Below are positions 1 to 6,350 of a stretch of 11,465 bases of DNA, piece after piece. The notes beneath the pieces are model-generated. The model saw only the letters and a program-made list of their open reading frames with translations. It did no database searches and was not told the DNA's origin. Position numbers and translations under genes: made by a program. This DNA is from Deltaproteobacteria bacterium (lineage in GTDB: Bacteria > Myxococcota > Polyangia > Haliangiales > Haliangiaceae). The DNA is taken from contig JAGSPR010000307.1 in the NCBI GenBank assembly GCA_018262455.1, positions 1 to 11,465 of the forward strand, given 5' to 3'. Each line of letters begins with the position of its first letter. The stretch's first letter is position 1.

Positions 1-272
1 GCGGGCGCGATCGCCGGCTGCGCGAGGCCGAAGCAGTCTGCGAGCAGCGCGCTGATCTCGGCGTCCGAGCCCGACGTCACCGCGGTGCGCAGCCCCATCG
101 CCTTGCCCATGAAGGCGGGGCCACCGGAGGTCATCTCCCGCTGGAAGTGAGCGGTCGCGGCGTCCGCGGTGGGTCGATCGAGCCCGAGCAGCACCTCGAG
201 CACGGAGGCGGCCGCGGCTGCGTTGCCGCTCATCACCGCCCCTGCGAAGTCACGAAACGTCACGTCTGCCAT
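1..272 (-). CDS. Unrecognised protein, N-terminal part, cut by left edge
   Basis: An open minus-strand frame starts with ATG at 272 and reaches position 1 without a stop, giving about 90 residues. The start is supported by a purine-rich GAGGG a few bases upstream and by the frame staying open. The N-terminus begins MADVTFRDFAGAV, followed by an alanine-rich helical stretch (NAAAAASVLEVLLGL, about residues 17-31) and a segment containing HFQREMTSGGPAFMGKAMGL. There is no signal peptide or transmembrane segment in the visible part, so a cytoplasmic protein is likely. It is divergent from the kinase gene, with about 100 bp between the starts. I do not recognise the family. It could be a lineage-specific protein of Myxococcota, but that is inference from the surroundings. 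Confidence 0.6.
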   Translation of the reverse strand, partial: MADVTFRDFAGAVMSGNAAAAASVLEVLLGLDRPTADAATAHFQREMTSGGPAFMGKAMGLRTAVTSGSDAEISALLADCFGLAQPAIAP

Positions 273-374
273 GACGCCCTCGTAGCACGAACGCCAGCGC
301 GTCTCGGCGACGCGCGGCGGGCGCTGTCGATCTCGCTGGCAGCGGTCGCGCGCCCTGCGTACAACCATCGGGAC
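273..374. promoter_or_regulatory. Divergent intergenic region with -10-like hexamers close to both starts
   Basis: This 102-bp gap separates two divergent genes, so promoters for both should lie here or just outside. On the minus strand TACGAG (279-284) sits 6 nt before the ATG at 272 and is preceded by TGC, like an extended -10. On the plus strand TACAAC (360-365) sits 9 nt before the GTG at 375. No good -35 hexamer is visible for either. If the hexamers are real, both messages would be leaderless or nearly so. The assignment rests on position and weak consensus only. Confidence 0.25.
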
Positions 375-2972
375 GTGGAGTGCCCGGATGCAGAGCTGCT
401 CGCCGCCGCCGCCGCCCCGCCGGGACCCGACGGCGAGCTCGCCCAGCACCTCGCGAGCTGCGCCGCGTGCGCATTCGTGGTCCAGGCGCTCGGCAGCTCC
501 GGCGAGGACGTCGCGGCGGCGGCTGCACCGCGGACCGAGGACGCACCGGCGGGAGACCCCGAGCCCGGTGACACGATCGGCCGCTACGTGATCCTGGGGC
601 GGCTCGGATCGGGCGGAATGGGCGTGGTGTCATCGGCCTACGATCCGGTGCTCGATCGCACGATCGCGCTCAAGGCGATGCGCGCCGATCGGGCGAGTCC
701 AAGCCTGGCCAGGCGGCTCGAGCGCGAAGCACAGGCGCTGGCGAAGTTGACCCACCCGAACCTGGTACGCGTGTTCGACGCGGGGCTCGATCGCGGACGG
801 CTCTACCTGACGATGGAGCTCGTCGATGGTCAGACGCTGCGGGCGTGGCTTGCGAGCGCGCGGCGCCCGACCGCCGAGATCGTCGCCGTGTTTCGAGAGG
901 TCGCGCTGGGCCTCGCGGCGGTCCATGCCGCGGGGTTCGTCCACCGCGACGTCAAGCCCGACAACATCCTGCTCGATCGGGCCGGGACGGCGCGGCTCGC
1001 CGATTTCGGGCTGGTGTCGACGATCGCGACGATCGATCCGCCGTCGCACGCAGCCCTGCCGCGCTCGGCGGACGCGATGACCGATCCGTTCACGGCGGTC
1101 GGAACGCCGGCGTACATGTCCCCCGAGCAGCGACGAGGTGGCGAGCTCGACGCGCGCAGCGATCAGTGGAGCTGGGCGACATCGCTGCGCGATGCGCTCG
1201 ACGATCGCGCGATCCCCGCGGCACTGCGCGGCGTGATCGCGCGGGCTGGAGATCCGGATCCGGGGCGGCGCTACCCGAGCATGGCCGTGGTGGCCGCGAC
1301 GCTCGCGCCGGCGCGCAGGATCGCTCGCTGGCCGTTCGCGATCGCCGGCGGTGTCGTGATCGCCTCGCTGGTCGCGGTGGTGGGGCTCACGGCCGAGGGC
1401 GACGACGCGGTCGACCCGTGCGCCGGGGAAGGCGCCGAGGCCGCGGCGGAGTGGACGATCCAGGCGCCGGCGATCCGGAACGCGTTCGCAATGAGTGGGC
1501 ATCCGGCGTGGCAGGCGCGGTTCGATGCCACGGCGGCGGCCTCGACGGCGGCGCTGAGCGGCGTCGCCGATGCGACGGTCGGATTGTGTCGTACCACGGG
1601 CCCATCGCGGCGGTCGATCGCGCGCGAACAGGCGTGCCTCGATGACCAGCGGGCCGGGGCCCGCGCGCTGTTCGTCGAGCTCGCGCGGGCCGATCGCGCG
1701 ATGGTGGATCAGGCGCCGCTCGCCGCCACCCGGCTGCCGCGCGGATCCGCGTGTCTGCTGCCGAACGTGCTCGACGTGACCGCGGCGCCCAGGATGATCT
1801 CCGCGCCGCTCGCGAGCGAGCTTGCGCGCTTGAAGGCACGGGCCGCGGTGCGTCCGCCGACCGCGGTGATCGACGAGGCGGCCGCGCTCGCGATCCGCAC
1901 GCGCGCGCTCGGGGCCGCGCAGCTCGACGGCGAGACCCGGCTGCTCCTCGGAGAACTCCAGAGCAAGCTCCGCAAGGACGCCGACGCGCAGGTCACGCTC
2001 GACGAGGCGGCGCTGTCCGCGGCGCGTGCGCACGACGATCGCGTGGCCGCGCTCGCTCGCCTGTTGCAAGCCGGCCAGGCCGCGCTCCTTACCAGCGCGC
2101 CGCAGCGAGCCACGGCGCTCGGCGAGGTCGCGCTCGCCGCGGTGGAGCGCGCCGGAAGCCCCGCCGAGCTGCGTGGTCAGCTCGAGAACATCCTCGGCGC
2201 GATCGCGTTCTCGCGCGGCGAGTTCGCCGACGCGGAGCGGCGCTATCGCGCGTCGGTCGTGGCGCGCACCGAGGCGTTCGGCGCCGGCGACGCGCGGGTG
2301 GCGGCCGCGCACCAGAACCTCGGCATCGCGCTCCATCGGCTCGGACGGACCGAAGACGCGCGCGCGGCGAACGAACAGGCCGTGGCGATCATGGAGCGCG
2401 CGCTCGGCGCGGACCACCCCGATCTCGCGACGCCGCTGAGCGGCCTGGGGACGATCGCCGCCGATCAGCATCGCTACGACGACGCGTTGCGGCTGTTCGA
2501 GCGCACACGGACGCTGCGGATCGCCGCGTTCGGCCCCGATCATCCCGACGTCGCGATCAGCGAGAACAACCTCGGCAAGCTGGCGACCCTGCGAGACGAT
2601 CCCCGGGCCGCGATCGCGCACTTCACGCGATCGCTCGAGATCAACACGGCCTACCTCGGTGCCGACAAGATCGAGCTCGCGCTGCCGCTCTCGGGGCTCG
2701 GCGCGGCCCACGCCGACCTCGCCGAATGGACCCTCGCGCGGCCGCTGCTCGAGCGCGCGCTCGCGCTCACCGAGGCCAAGCGAGGACCGGATCATCCGGC
2801 GCTGATCTCCATGCTGATCACGCTGGCGAACGTGCGCCTGCACACCGGCGATCCCGGCGCACGACGCGCGCTGCTCGAGCGCGCGCTCGCGATCGCGCGC
2901 CACAAGCTTCCGCCCACCCACGCCCAGACCCAGACGCTGATCGAGCTGCTCGGCTCGAAGGGCCCGCGATGA
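375..2972 (+). CDS. Membrane Ser/Thr protein kinase with N-terminal zinc-finger-like motif and C-terminal TPR repeats
   Basis: This is an 865-aa Hanks-type (PknB-like) kinase, which phosphorylates Ser/Thr of protein partners. I use GTG 375 because the protein then opens MECPDAELL, followed by H25-C29-C32 (HxxxCxxC), the arrangement of zinc-binding anti-sigma domains; an upstream GTG at 147 would overlap the divergent gene. Kinase landmarks are the glycine loop G78-S-G-G-M-G83, K100, H190-R-D192, D196-N197, D210-F-G212 and SPE ending at E251. A transmembrane helix spans about 319-339. Next comes a roughly 150-residue extracytoplasmic region, then kinesin-light-chain-type TPRs of 42 residues starting at 620, 662, 704, 746 and 788, and a partial sixth at 829. 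The stop overlaps the sigma factor start. The C-lobe is unusually short: E251 to the late conserved Arg (R299) is only 48 residues. Kinase identity is certain; targets and signal are unknown. Confidence 0.93.
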   Translation: MECPDAELLAAAAAPPGPDGELAQHLASCAACAFVVQALGSSGEDVAAAAAPRTEDAPAGDPEPGDTIGRYVILGRLGSGGMGVVSSAYDPVLDRTIALKAMRADRASPSLARRLEREAQALAKLTHPNLVRVFDAGLDRGRLYLTMELVDGQTLRAWLASARRPTAEIVAVFREVALGLAAVHAAGFVHRDVKPDNILLDRAGTARLADFGLVSTIATIDPPSHAALPRSADAMTDPFTAVGTPAYMSPEQRRGGELDARSDQWSWATSLRDALDDRAIPAALRGVIARAGDPDPGRRYPSMAVVAATLAPARRIARWPFAIAGGVVIASLVAVVGLTAEGDDAVDPCAGEGAEAAAEWTIQAPAIRNAFAMSGHPAWQARFDATAAASTAALSGVADATVGLCRTTGPSRRSIAREQACLDDQRAGARALFVELARADRAMVDQAPLAATRLPRGSACLLPNVLDVTAAPRMISAPLASELARLKARAAVRPPTAVIDEAAALAIRTRALGAAQLDGETRLLLGELQSKLRKDADAQVTLDEAALSAARAHDDRVAALARLLQAGQAALLTSAPQRATALGEVALAAVERAGSPAELRGQLENILGAIAFSRGEFADAERRYRASVVARTEAFGAGDARVAAAHQNLGIALHRLGRTEDARAANEQAVAIMERALGADHPDLATPLSGLGTIAADQHRYDDALRLFERTRTLRIAAFGPDHPDVAISENNLGKLATLRDDPRAAIAHFTRSLEINTAYLGADKIELALPLSGLGAAHADLAEWTLARPLLERALALTEAKRGPDHPALISMLITLANVRLHTGDPGARRALLERALAIARHKLPPTHAQTQTLIELLGSKGPR
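2957..2962 (+). promoter_or_regulatory. Ribosome binding site for the sigma factor, inside the kinase gene
   Basis: GAAGGG lies 6 nt before the ATG at 2969, within the last codons of the kinase. It decides the start of the sigma factor, whose frame is also open far upstream in the kinase gene. The stop/start overlap (ATGA, 2969-2972) suggests translational coupling. Confidence 0.65.
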
Positions 2973-3736
2973 CCGAGGACATCGCGGCGGCGTCGCGCGC
3001 GTGGCCCGAGCTCGATCCCGACGAGCTCCGCGCCCACCTCGCGGGCCTGCCGCAGTGGGACCCCGCGCGGCTGATCGATCTCGCGCTGGCTTATGCGGCC
3101 GGCCGCGGCGTCGAGGCAGCGGTGCGCGCGCTCACGACGCGGATCGAGACGCCGCTGCGGTCGGCGATCGTGCGGGCGGGCTATCCGCGCGCGGTCGCGG
3201 ACGATGCCACCCAGGAGACCCTGATCCTGCTGCTGGTCGGCGGGGACCATCGCCAGCCCACGCTGCACTCGTACCAGGGCCGCGCGCCGCTCGAAGCGTG
3301 GGCCAAGACGATCGGGCTGCGGCTCGCCGGCCAGCTCCACGCGGCGCTGCGCGATGCCGAGCAGCGCGGGCGCGAGGCCGGGGGAGAGCCGGATCTCGGG
3401 CCGGTCCACGATCTGGTGGCGTCGTCGATCCGCAAGGAGCTGTGCGCCGCGGTGCAGCGGGCGTTCCGGGAGGCGGTGGCGACGCTGTCGATGTTCGATC
3501 GCGAGCTGCTGCGGGCCGCGTTCGTCGACGGCGAAGCGATCGATCAGCTCGCGCGGCGGCACGACATCCACCGCGCGACCGCGGCGCGCTGGCTCGGCAA
3601 GGCGCGGCGAGCGCTCGACGAGGCGTTGCGCGCGGAGCTCGGGCGAGATCTCGCGATCACCGAAACGGAGGTGTCGAGCGTGCTGCGCGCGGTCCACACG
3701 AGCCTCGTGCTGCCGATCGAGCCGCTCGATCGCTGA
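2969..3736 (+). CDS. RNA polymerase sigma factor, sigma-70 family, myxobacterial ECF-like type
   Basis: This 255-aa protein should direct RNA polymerase to specific promoters. A region-2-like part spans about residues 60-115, including AGYPRAVADDATQETL and a YQGRAPLEAWAKTIGLRLA segment. Region 4 spans about 173-222, with LSMFDRELLRAAF, then a helix-turn-helix DQLARRHDIHRATAARWLGKA that would contact the -35 element. A C-terminal tail containing LRAVHTSLVLPIEPL follows. This layout, including the tail, matches what I know of the Myxococcales-restricted sigma family (TIGR03001-type); a profile search was not run. At 255 aa it is longer than a minimal ECF sigma factor. It is coupled to the kinase by an ATGA overlap, so the two are made together. 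Regulation by phosphorylation or by the kinase's zinc-finger-like motif is inference. No dedicated anti-sigma gene is adjacent. Confidence 0.85.
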   Translation: MTEDIAAASRAWPELDPDELRAHLAGLPQWDPARLIDLALAYAAGRGVEAAVRALTTRIETPLRSAIVRAGYPRAVADDATQETLILLLVGGDHRQPTLHSYQGRAPLEAWAKTIGLRLAGQLHAALRDAEQRGREAGGEPDLGPVHDLVASSIRKELCAAVQRAFREAVATLSMFDRELLRAAFVDGEAIDQLARRHDIHRATAARWLGKARRALDEALRAELGRDLAITETEVSSVLRAVHTSLVLPIEPLDR

Positions 3737-3784
3737 GTGGCTTCGCCGAGTGATTCCCGAGAGGTAGACGATTATTTGCGACCT

Positions 3785-3803
3785 GGTGCGACTCGTCCGC
3801 ACC
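3785..3803 (+). other. Small hairpin just upstream of the lipoprotein start
   Basis: GGTGCG (3785-3790) and CGCACC (3798-3803) form a perfect 6-bp stem around a 7-nt loop, ending 7 nt before the ATG at 3811. No Shine-Dalgarno sequence is visible there, so the hairpin occupies the space a ribosome site would use. It could be a weak terminator for the kinase-sigma operon (there is no U-tract), a translational element, or chance. An A/T-rich pocket at 3770-3777, rare in this DNA, could be a -10 region for the lipoprotein. Confidence 0.3.
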
Positions 3804-3810
3804 TCGGTGC

Positions 3811-4398
3811 ATGGCTCCCCTCATCCGCTTTGTTCCCCTGTTCACCTTCCTGCTGGTCGCGGCGTGCTCCGATGGCGGCTCGACGATCGGCCCGGGCCCG
3901 CAGACCCACGTCCCGACCACGCCCCCGCCCCCGAGCTCGCCGACGACCTCCGTCACGTGCTCCGCCTCCGACCCGTGCGACTTCTGGTTCTGCCAGTGCG
4001 CCGATGACGCGGTCGTCAACTCGGCGTTCTGCAACCAGGGCCTGTGCTCGGAGGCGAGCGCGATCTGCCCCGAGGCTTGTACAGCGTTCGGTCACGGCGC
4101 GTGGACCGGCGTCGCCGGTGGAGGACCCGGTCAGCCACCGCAACCGTCGAGCTGCGGCGGCCTGGGATCGTCGACTCAGAGCTGCGACACGTGCTTCGAG
4201 GCGCAGTGCTGCACCGAGGGCAAGGCGTGCGGTGACGATCCGAGCTGCCTCGATCACTGGGACTGCGTGGTCGGCTGCAACGGCGACGGTGGCTGCCGGG
4301 CCGCGTGCGACGACACCGCGGACCCGACCGGCCGCGCCCACTACGAAGCCCTCGAGGCGTGCCTGCTGTCCGACTGCGGGGACGTGTGTGGCGGGTGA
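3811..4398 (+). CDS. Cysteine-rich secreted lipoprotein
   Basis: This 195-aa protein has a lipoprotein signal peptide: one Arg at position 6, a hydrophobic core, and lipobox V16-A-A-C19, so it should be lipidated at Cys19 and anchored in a membrane. A proline/threonine-rich spacer follows (about residues 25-45). The rest holds 22 further cysteines, an even number consistent with up to 11 disulfides and an oxidising location. The C-terminal half carries a CxxC...CC...C...C...C pattern (SCDTCFEAQCC, then spaced single Cys) of the kind seen in many small lipoproteins of myxobacteria; I know of no assigned function for them. It lies 74 bp after the sigma factor on the same strand, so it may be co-transcribed or under its own promoter. 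Exported status is well supported; the role is unknown. Confidence 0.8.
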   Translation: MAPLIRFVPLFTFLLVAACSDGGSTIGPGPQTHVPTTPPPPSSPTTSVTCSASDPCDFWFCQCADDAVVNSAFCNQGLCSEASAICPEACTAFGHGAWTGVAGGGPGQPPQPSSCGGLGSSTQSCDTCFEAQCCTEGKACGDDPSCLDHWDCVVGCNGDGGCRAACDDTADPTGRAHYEALEACLLSDCGDVCGG

Positions 4399-4427
4399 GG
4401 CCCAACGTCCGGACCACGAACGATCGA

Positions 4428-4441
4428 GGCAGCGAGCTGCC
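4428..4441. terminator. Possible bidirectional hairpin between convergent genes
   Basis: GGCAGC and GCTGCC flank a GA dinucleotide, giving a compact hairpin (effectively a 5-bp stem with a 4-nt loop) in the 59-bp gap between two convergent genes. No T-run follows on either strand, so it is at best a weak or Rho-assisted terminator. Confidence 0.3.
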
Positions 4442-4457
4442 GCGACCGCCCGGGAGC

Positions 4458-4943
4458 TCAGTTGACGTCGGGGACCGGACCGCTCGGGGGCGCCGCTCGG
4501 TCGATCGTCAGGCGACGCATCAGCGAGTCGTAGATCGCGCTGGCGAACAGCTTGTACGAAGTGAGGTCGTCGAGCGTGACGCGGATCGGCGGGGCGTCGT
4601 CGAGGATCTTGACGTCGAACTCGGCGCCGCCGCGGGGCAGGAACGTCAGCCCGAACGGCGTGATCTTCGGCGTGATGCCCACGACCGGCGGGTCATCGTG
4701 GATCATCAGCGTGAGCTTCATCCGGTAGCTCGGGCTCTTGGGCAGCGGCGAGTGGATCAGGTACGGGTCGTCGAGCCCTTCGAGGTTGCCGGCGTGGATG
4801 TGGCCGGTCGGATCGGCGATCCCGAAGTCCAGGCACACCGCACGCACCAGGTCACCTGCGAGCTGCGCGACCTGCGCGTGCTCGAGCGCGTTGTGCCGGC
4901 GTGCGGCGGCGAGCGCGGCTCCGAGTTGCTGGTATCTCGACAT
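4458..4943 (-). CDS. Unrecognised cytoplasmic protein (161 aa)
   Basis: I choose the ATG at 4943 (MSRYQQLGAALAAARRHN); the frame is open further upstream to 5066, but that would run into the divergent gene starting at 5029. The first third is helical and alanine-rich. The middle (CLDFGIADPTGHIHAGNL, PYLIHSPLPKSPSYRMKL) and the second half (beta-rich, with FLPRGGAEFDVKILDDAPPIRV) look like a folded alpha/beta domain ending in a helix near LTSYKLFASAIYDSLMRRL. There is no signal peptide or membrane segment. A TACAAG hexamer lies 8 nt before the start codon. The gene is divergent from the spermidine-synthase-like gene and convergent with the lipoprotein. I do not recognise the family, and no catalytic motif stands out. 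Confidence 0.65.
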   Translation of the reverse strand: MSRYQQLGAALAAARRHNALEHAQVAQLAGDLVRAVCLDFGIADPTGHIHAGNLEGLDDPYLIHSPLPKSPSYRMKLTLMIHDDPPVVGITPKITPFGLTFLPRGGAEFDVKILDDAPPIRVTLDDLTSYKLFASAIYDSLMRRLTIDRAAPPSGPVPDVN

Positions 4944-4961
4944 GACAGCGCCTTGTAGCGA

Positions 4962-4990
4962 ACGGCCAGCCGCGGATCCACCGTGGCCGT
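4962..4990. promoter_or_regulatory. Perfect 7-bp inverted repeat between divergent genes, possible operator
   Basis: ACGGCCA (4962-4968) and TGGCCGT (4984-4990) are exact inverted copies separated by 15 bp, with half-site centres about two helical turns apart. They lie in the 85-bp space between the starts at 4943 (minus) and 5029 (plus), where a dimeric regulator could control both genes. The alternative is a chance palindrome, quite possible in such GC-rich DNA. Confidence 0.35.
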
Positions 4991-5028
4991 CCAGGATGCG
5001 CCGATGACTGTAGTAGGGTCTGCCTCGC

Positions 5029-5736
5029 ATGGTTCCGTGGAAGGCGCTGGCCACCCTCTCGACCAAGGACGGCGAGCTCCAGCTGCGTCAGCGCGGCGAG
5101 CGTGAGTTCTTGATCACGATCGACGGCCGCGTGCTGATGACGAGCAGCGAGCGTGCGTCCGAACAGGCCCTCGCGACGCTCGCGTGCAAGCAGCTGACGG
5201 GGCGCAAGGCGCCGCGCGTGCTGATCGGGGGGCTCGGCATGGCGTACACGGTCCGCGCCGCGCTCGACGTGCTGCCGAACCAGGCACGGATCACGGTCGC
5301 CGAGATCACCCCCGAGGTCGAGGCGTGGTGTCGCGGCCCGCTCGCGCCGCTGACCCGTGGCGCCGCGCTCGATCCGCGGGTCCGGATCGTGATCCAGGAT
5401 GTCGCGCGGGTGATCGAGGACGCGTCGCCCGGTCACTACGACGCGATCGTGCTCGACATCTACGAGGGCCCTCACGCCGCCGGCAGGCGCGAGAACGATC
5501 CGTTCTATGGCCGCGCCGCGCTCGCGCGGAGTCACGCCGCGCTGGCGGCCGGTGGCGTGCTGGCGATCTGGTCCGAGGAGGGCAACGCCGTGTTCAAGCG
5601 GCGCATGATCGATGCAGGCTTCGCGACCTCGGTCCATCATCCCGGTGGTAGTCGCGCCTACGTCGTCTATCTCGGTCAGCGCGACGCCCCGATCGAGGCG
5701 CGAGCCCGAGGCAAGCGACCGCGCGGCCGATCCTGA
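5029..5736 (+). CDS. Spermidine-synthase-like (SAM-fold) protein
   Basis: This 235-aa protein has the Rossmann core of the spermidine synthase/class I methyltransferase superfamily. The nucleotide-binding loop is L65-I-G-G-L-G-M71, an acidic residue ends the second strand (E92 in VAEITPEVEAW), and a strand with D138 and D143 (DAIVLDIYEGPH) occupies the place of the catalytic-site strand. A conserved-looking C-terminal part (AALARSHAALAAGGVLAIW) follows, then a basic tail. Genuine aminopropyltransferases usually show a D-x-x-D-type motif and are nearer 280-300 aa; here the site reads D143-I-Y-E, so polyamine synthesis is doubtful and a methyltransferase or non-catalytic relative is as likely. 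The N-terminal 60 residues form a short beta-rich lead-in typical of this superfamily. The start is ATG 5029, with a GTAGTAGGG segment just upstream. It is divergent from the 161-aa protein. Confidence 0.75.
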   Translation: MVPWKALATLSTKDGELQLRQRGEREFLITIDGRVLMTSSERASEQALATLACKQLTGRKAPRVLIGGLGMAYTVRAALDVLPNQARITVAEITPEVEAWCRGPLAPLTRGAALDPRVRIVIQDVARVIEDASPGHYDAIVLDIYEGPHAAGRRENDPFYGRAALARSHAALAAGGVLAIWSEEGNAVFKRRMIDAGFATSVHHPGGSRAYVVYLGQRDAPIEARARGKRPRGRS

Positions 5737-5774
5737 TCGACCTACATCAGCGACGGGCCCTACCGCTCGCGCTC

Positions 5775-5807
5775 GCGCGGATCGAGCCGCCGCGCACGGA
5801 TCCGCGC
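5775..5807 (+). repeat. Perfect 9-bp inverted repeat after the spermidine-synthase-like gene
   Basis: GCGCGGATC (5775-5783) and GATCCGCGC (5799-5807) are exact inverted copies with 15 bp between them. The element lies 39 bp after the stop at 5736 and 63 bp before the next start. A U-tract is absent. It may be a factor-assisted terminator or an operator for the next gene. The rest of the 5737-5869 gap shows nothing recognisable. Confidence 0.4.
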
Positions 5808-5869
5808 TGCGAAGTATGCGCGTCGTCATCCGTCTACGAGGCATTCGGATTGCACCCGCGTGGCCTGCC

Positions 5870-6259
5870 ATGACGCCCGCATCTCATCGCCCCGCCTACG
5901 TCGGCGACGTCGAGCACGATCTCGAGGTGATCCGCATGTGGACCTCGAGCGCCCGGAGCGCCGCCGGTCAGTGGATGCACGGCTTCGCCGGCGCGCGCAG
6001 CTCGCACCGCGCGGTCGACGAGGCCTTGTCAGAGCTGCGGCGCGTGTGCGTCGAGGTCGAGAAGCTGGAGGTCCTCGAGCTGTCGGTCTGCGTGTGGGAG
6101 GCCATCCTCGTGGTGGACCACCTCCGCGAGTCGCTCGGCGCCGAGGACCAGGTCATCGTGCACGCGGCGAGTGAGCTGCTCCGGGCCCGCGAGCACGCGA
6201 TCGACCGCGCGATCGATGACCTGCCGGCGTTGATCCACGCCACCTGCGTCGCCGCGTAG
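5870..6259 (+). CDS. Small helical unknown protein upstream of ftsH
   Basis: This 129-aa protein starts at ATG 5870 (MTPASHRPAYVGDVEHDLEV). An in-frame ATG at 5816 would add 18 residues; neither has a clear ribosome site, so the start is uncertain. It appears almost wholly alpha-helical, with heptad-like hydrophobic spacing across residues 45-75 (ELRRVCVEVEKLEVLELSV) and a second helical block (VIVHAASELLRAREHAIDRAIDDL). It has no signal peptide or transmembrane segment and is acidic overall. It is followed on the same strand by the protease gene after about 91 bp. I recognise no family. It could be a small helical-bundle protein, but function cannot be read from the sequence. Confidence 0.6.
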   Translation: MTPASHRPAYVGDVEHDLEVIRMWTSSARSAAGQWMHGFAGARSSHRAVDEALSELRRVCVEVEKLEVLELSVCVWEAILVVDHLRESLGAEDQVIVHAASELLRAREHAIDRAIDDLPALIHATCVAA

Positions 6260-6271
6260 GTTCCGTCACGC

Positions 6272-6289
6272 GAGCGTGGGCGCACGCTC
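6272..6289 (+). other. Stable hairpin in the leader before ftsH
   Basis: GAGCGTG (6272-6278) and CACGCTC (6283-6289) form a perfect 7-bp stem closed by GGCG, 12 bp after the upstream stop. No T-run follows, so it could be a Rho-assisted terminator or a leader structure. A second, shorter inverted repeat (TTCCG 6309-6313, CGGAA 6323-6327) lies downstream. The hairpin covers a possible GTG start at 6276, making that start unlikely. Confidence 0.4.
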
Positions 6290-6350
6290 CCGGACGCGGT
6301 CCGCGAGATTCCGGACGATGATCGGAACGCGCCGTGCTTGGCATCACGGT

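Noticed and set aside
147..374. N-terminal extension of the kinase to GTG 147
   Set aside because: It would overlap the divergent gene starting at 272, has no domain content, and the family-like start MECPDAELL falls at 375.
630..2921. Very long open frame on the minus strand (763 codons) opposite the kinase
   Set aside because: It is antisense to a gene with full kinase motifs, is Arg/Gly-rich with no domain sense, and is expected in GC-rich DNA where stops are rare.
1751..2968. Upstream extension of the sigma factor frame into the kinase gene
   Set aside because: The translation there is Arg-rich shadow sequence; ATG 2969 has a ribosome site and an ATGA overlap.
6276..6350. GTG 6276 as ftsH start
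   Set aside because: The codon sits inside a stable hairpin and the added residues are Arg-rich without conservation sense; ATG 6351 suits the first membrane helix.
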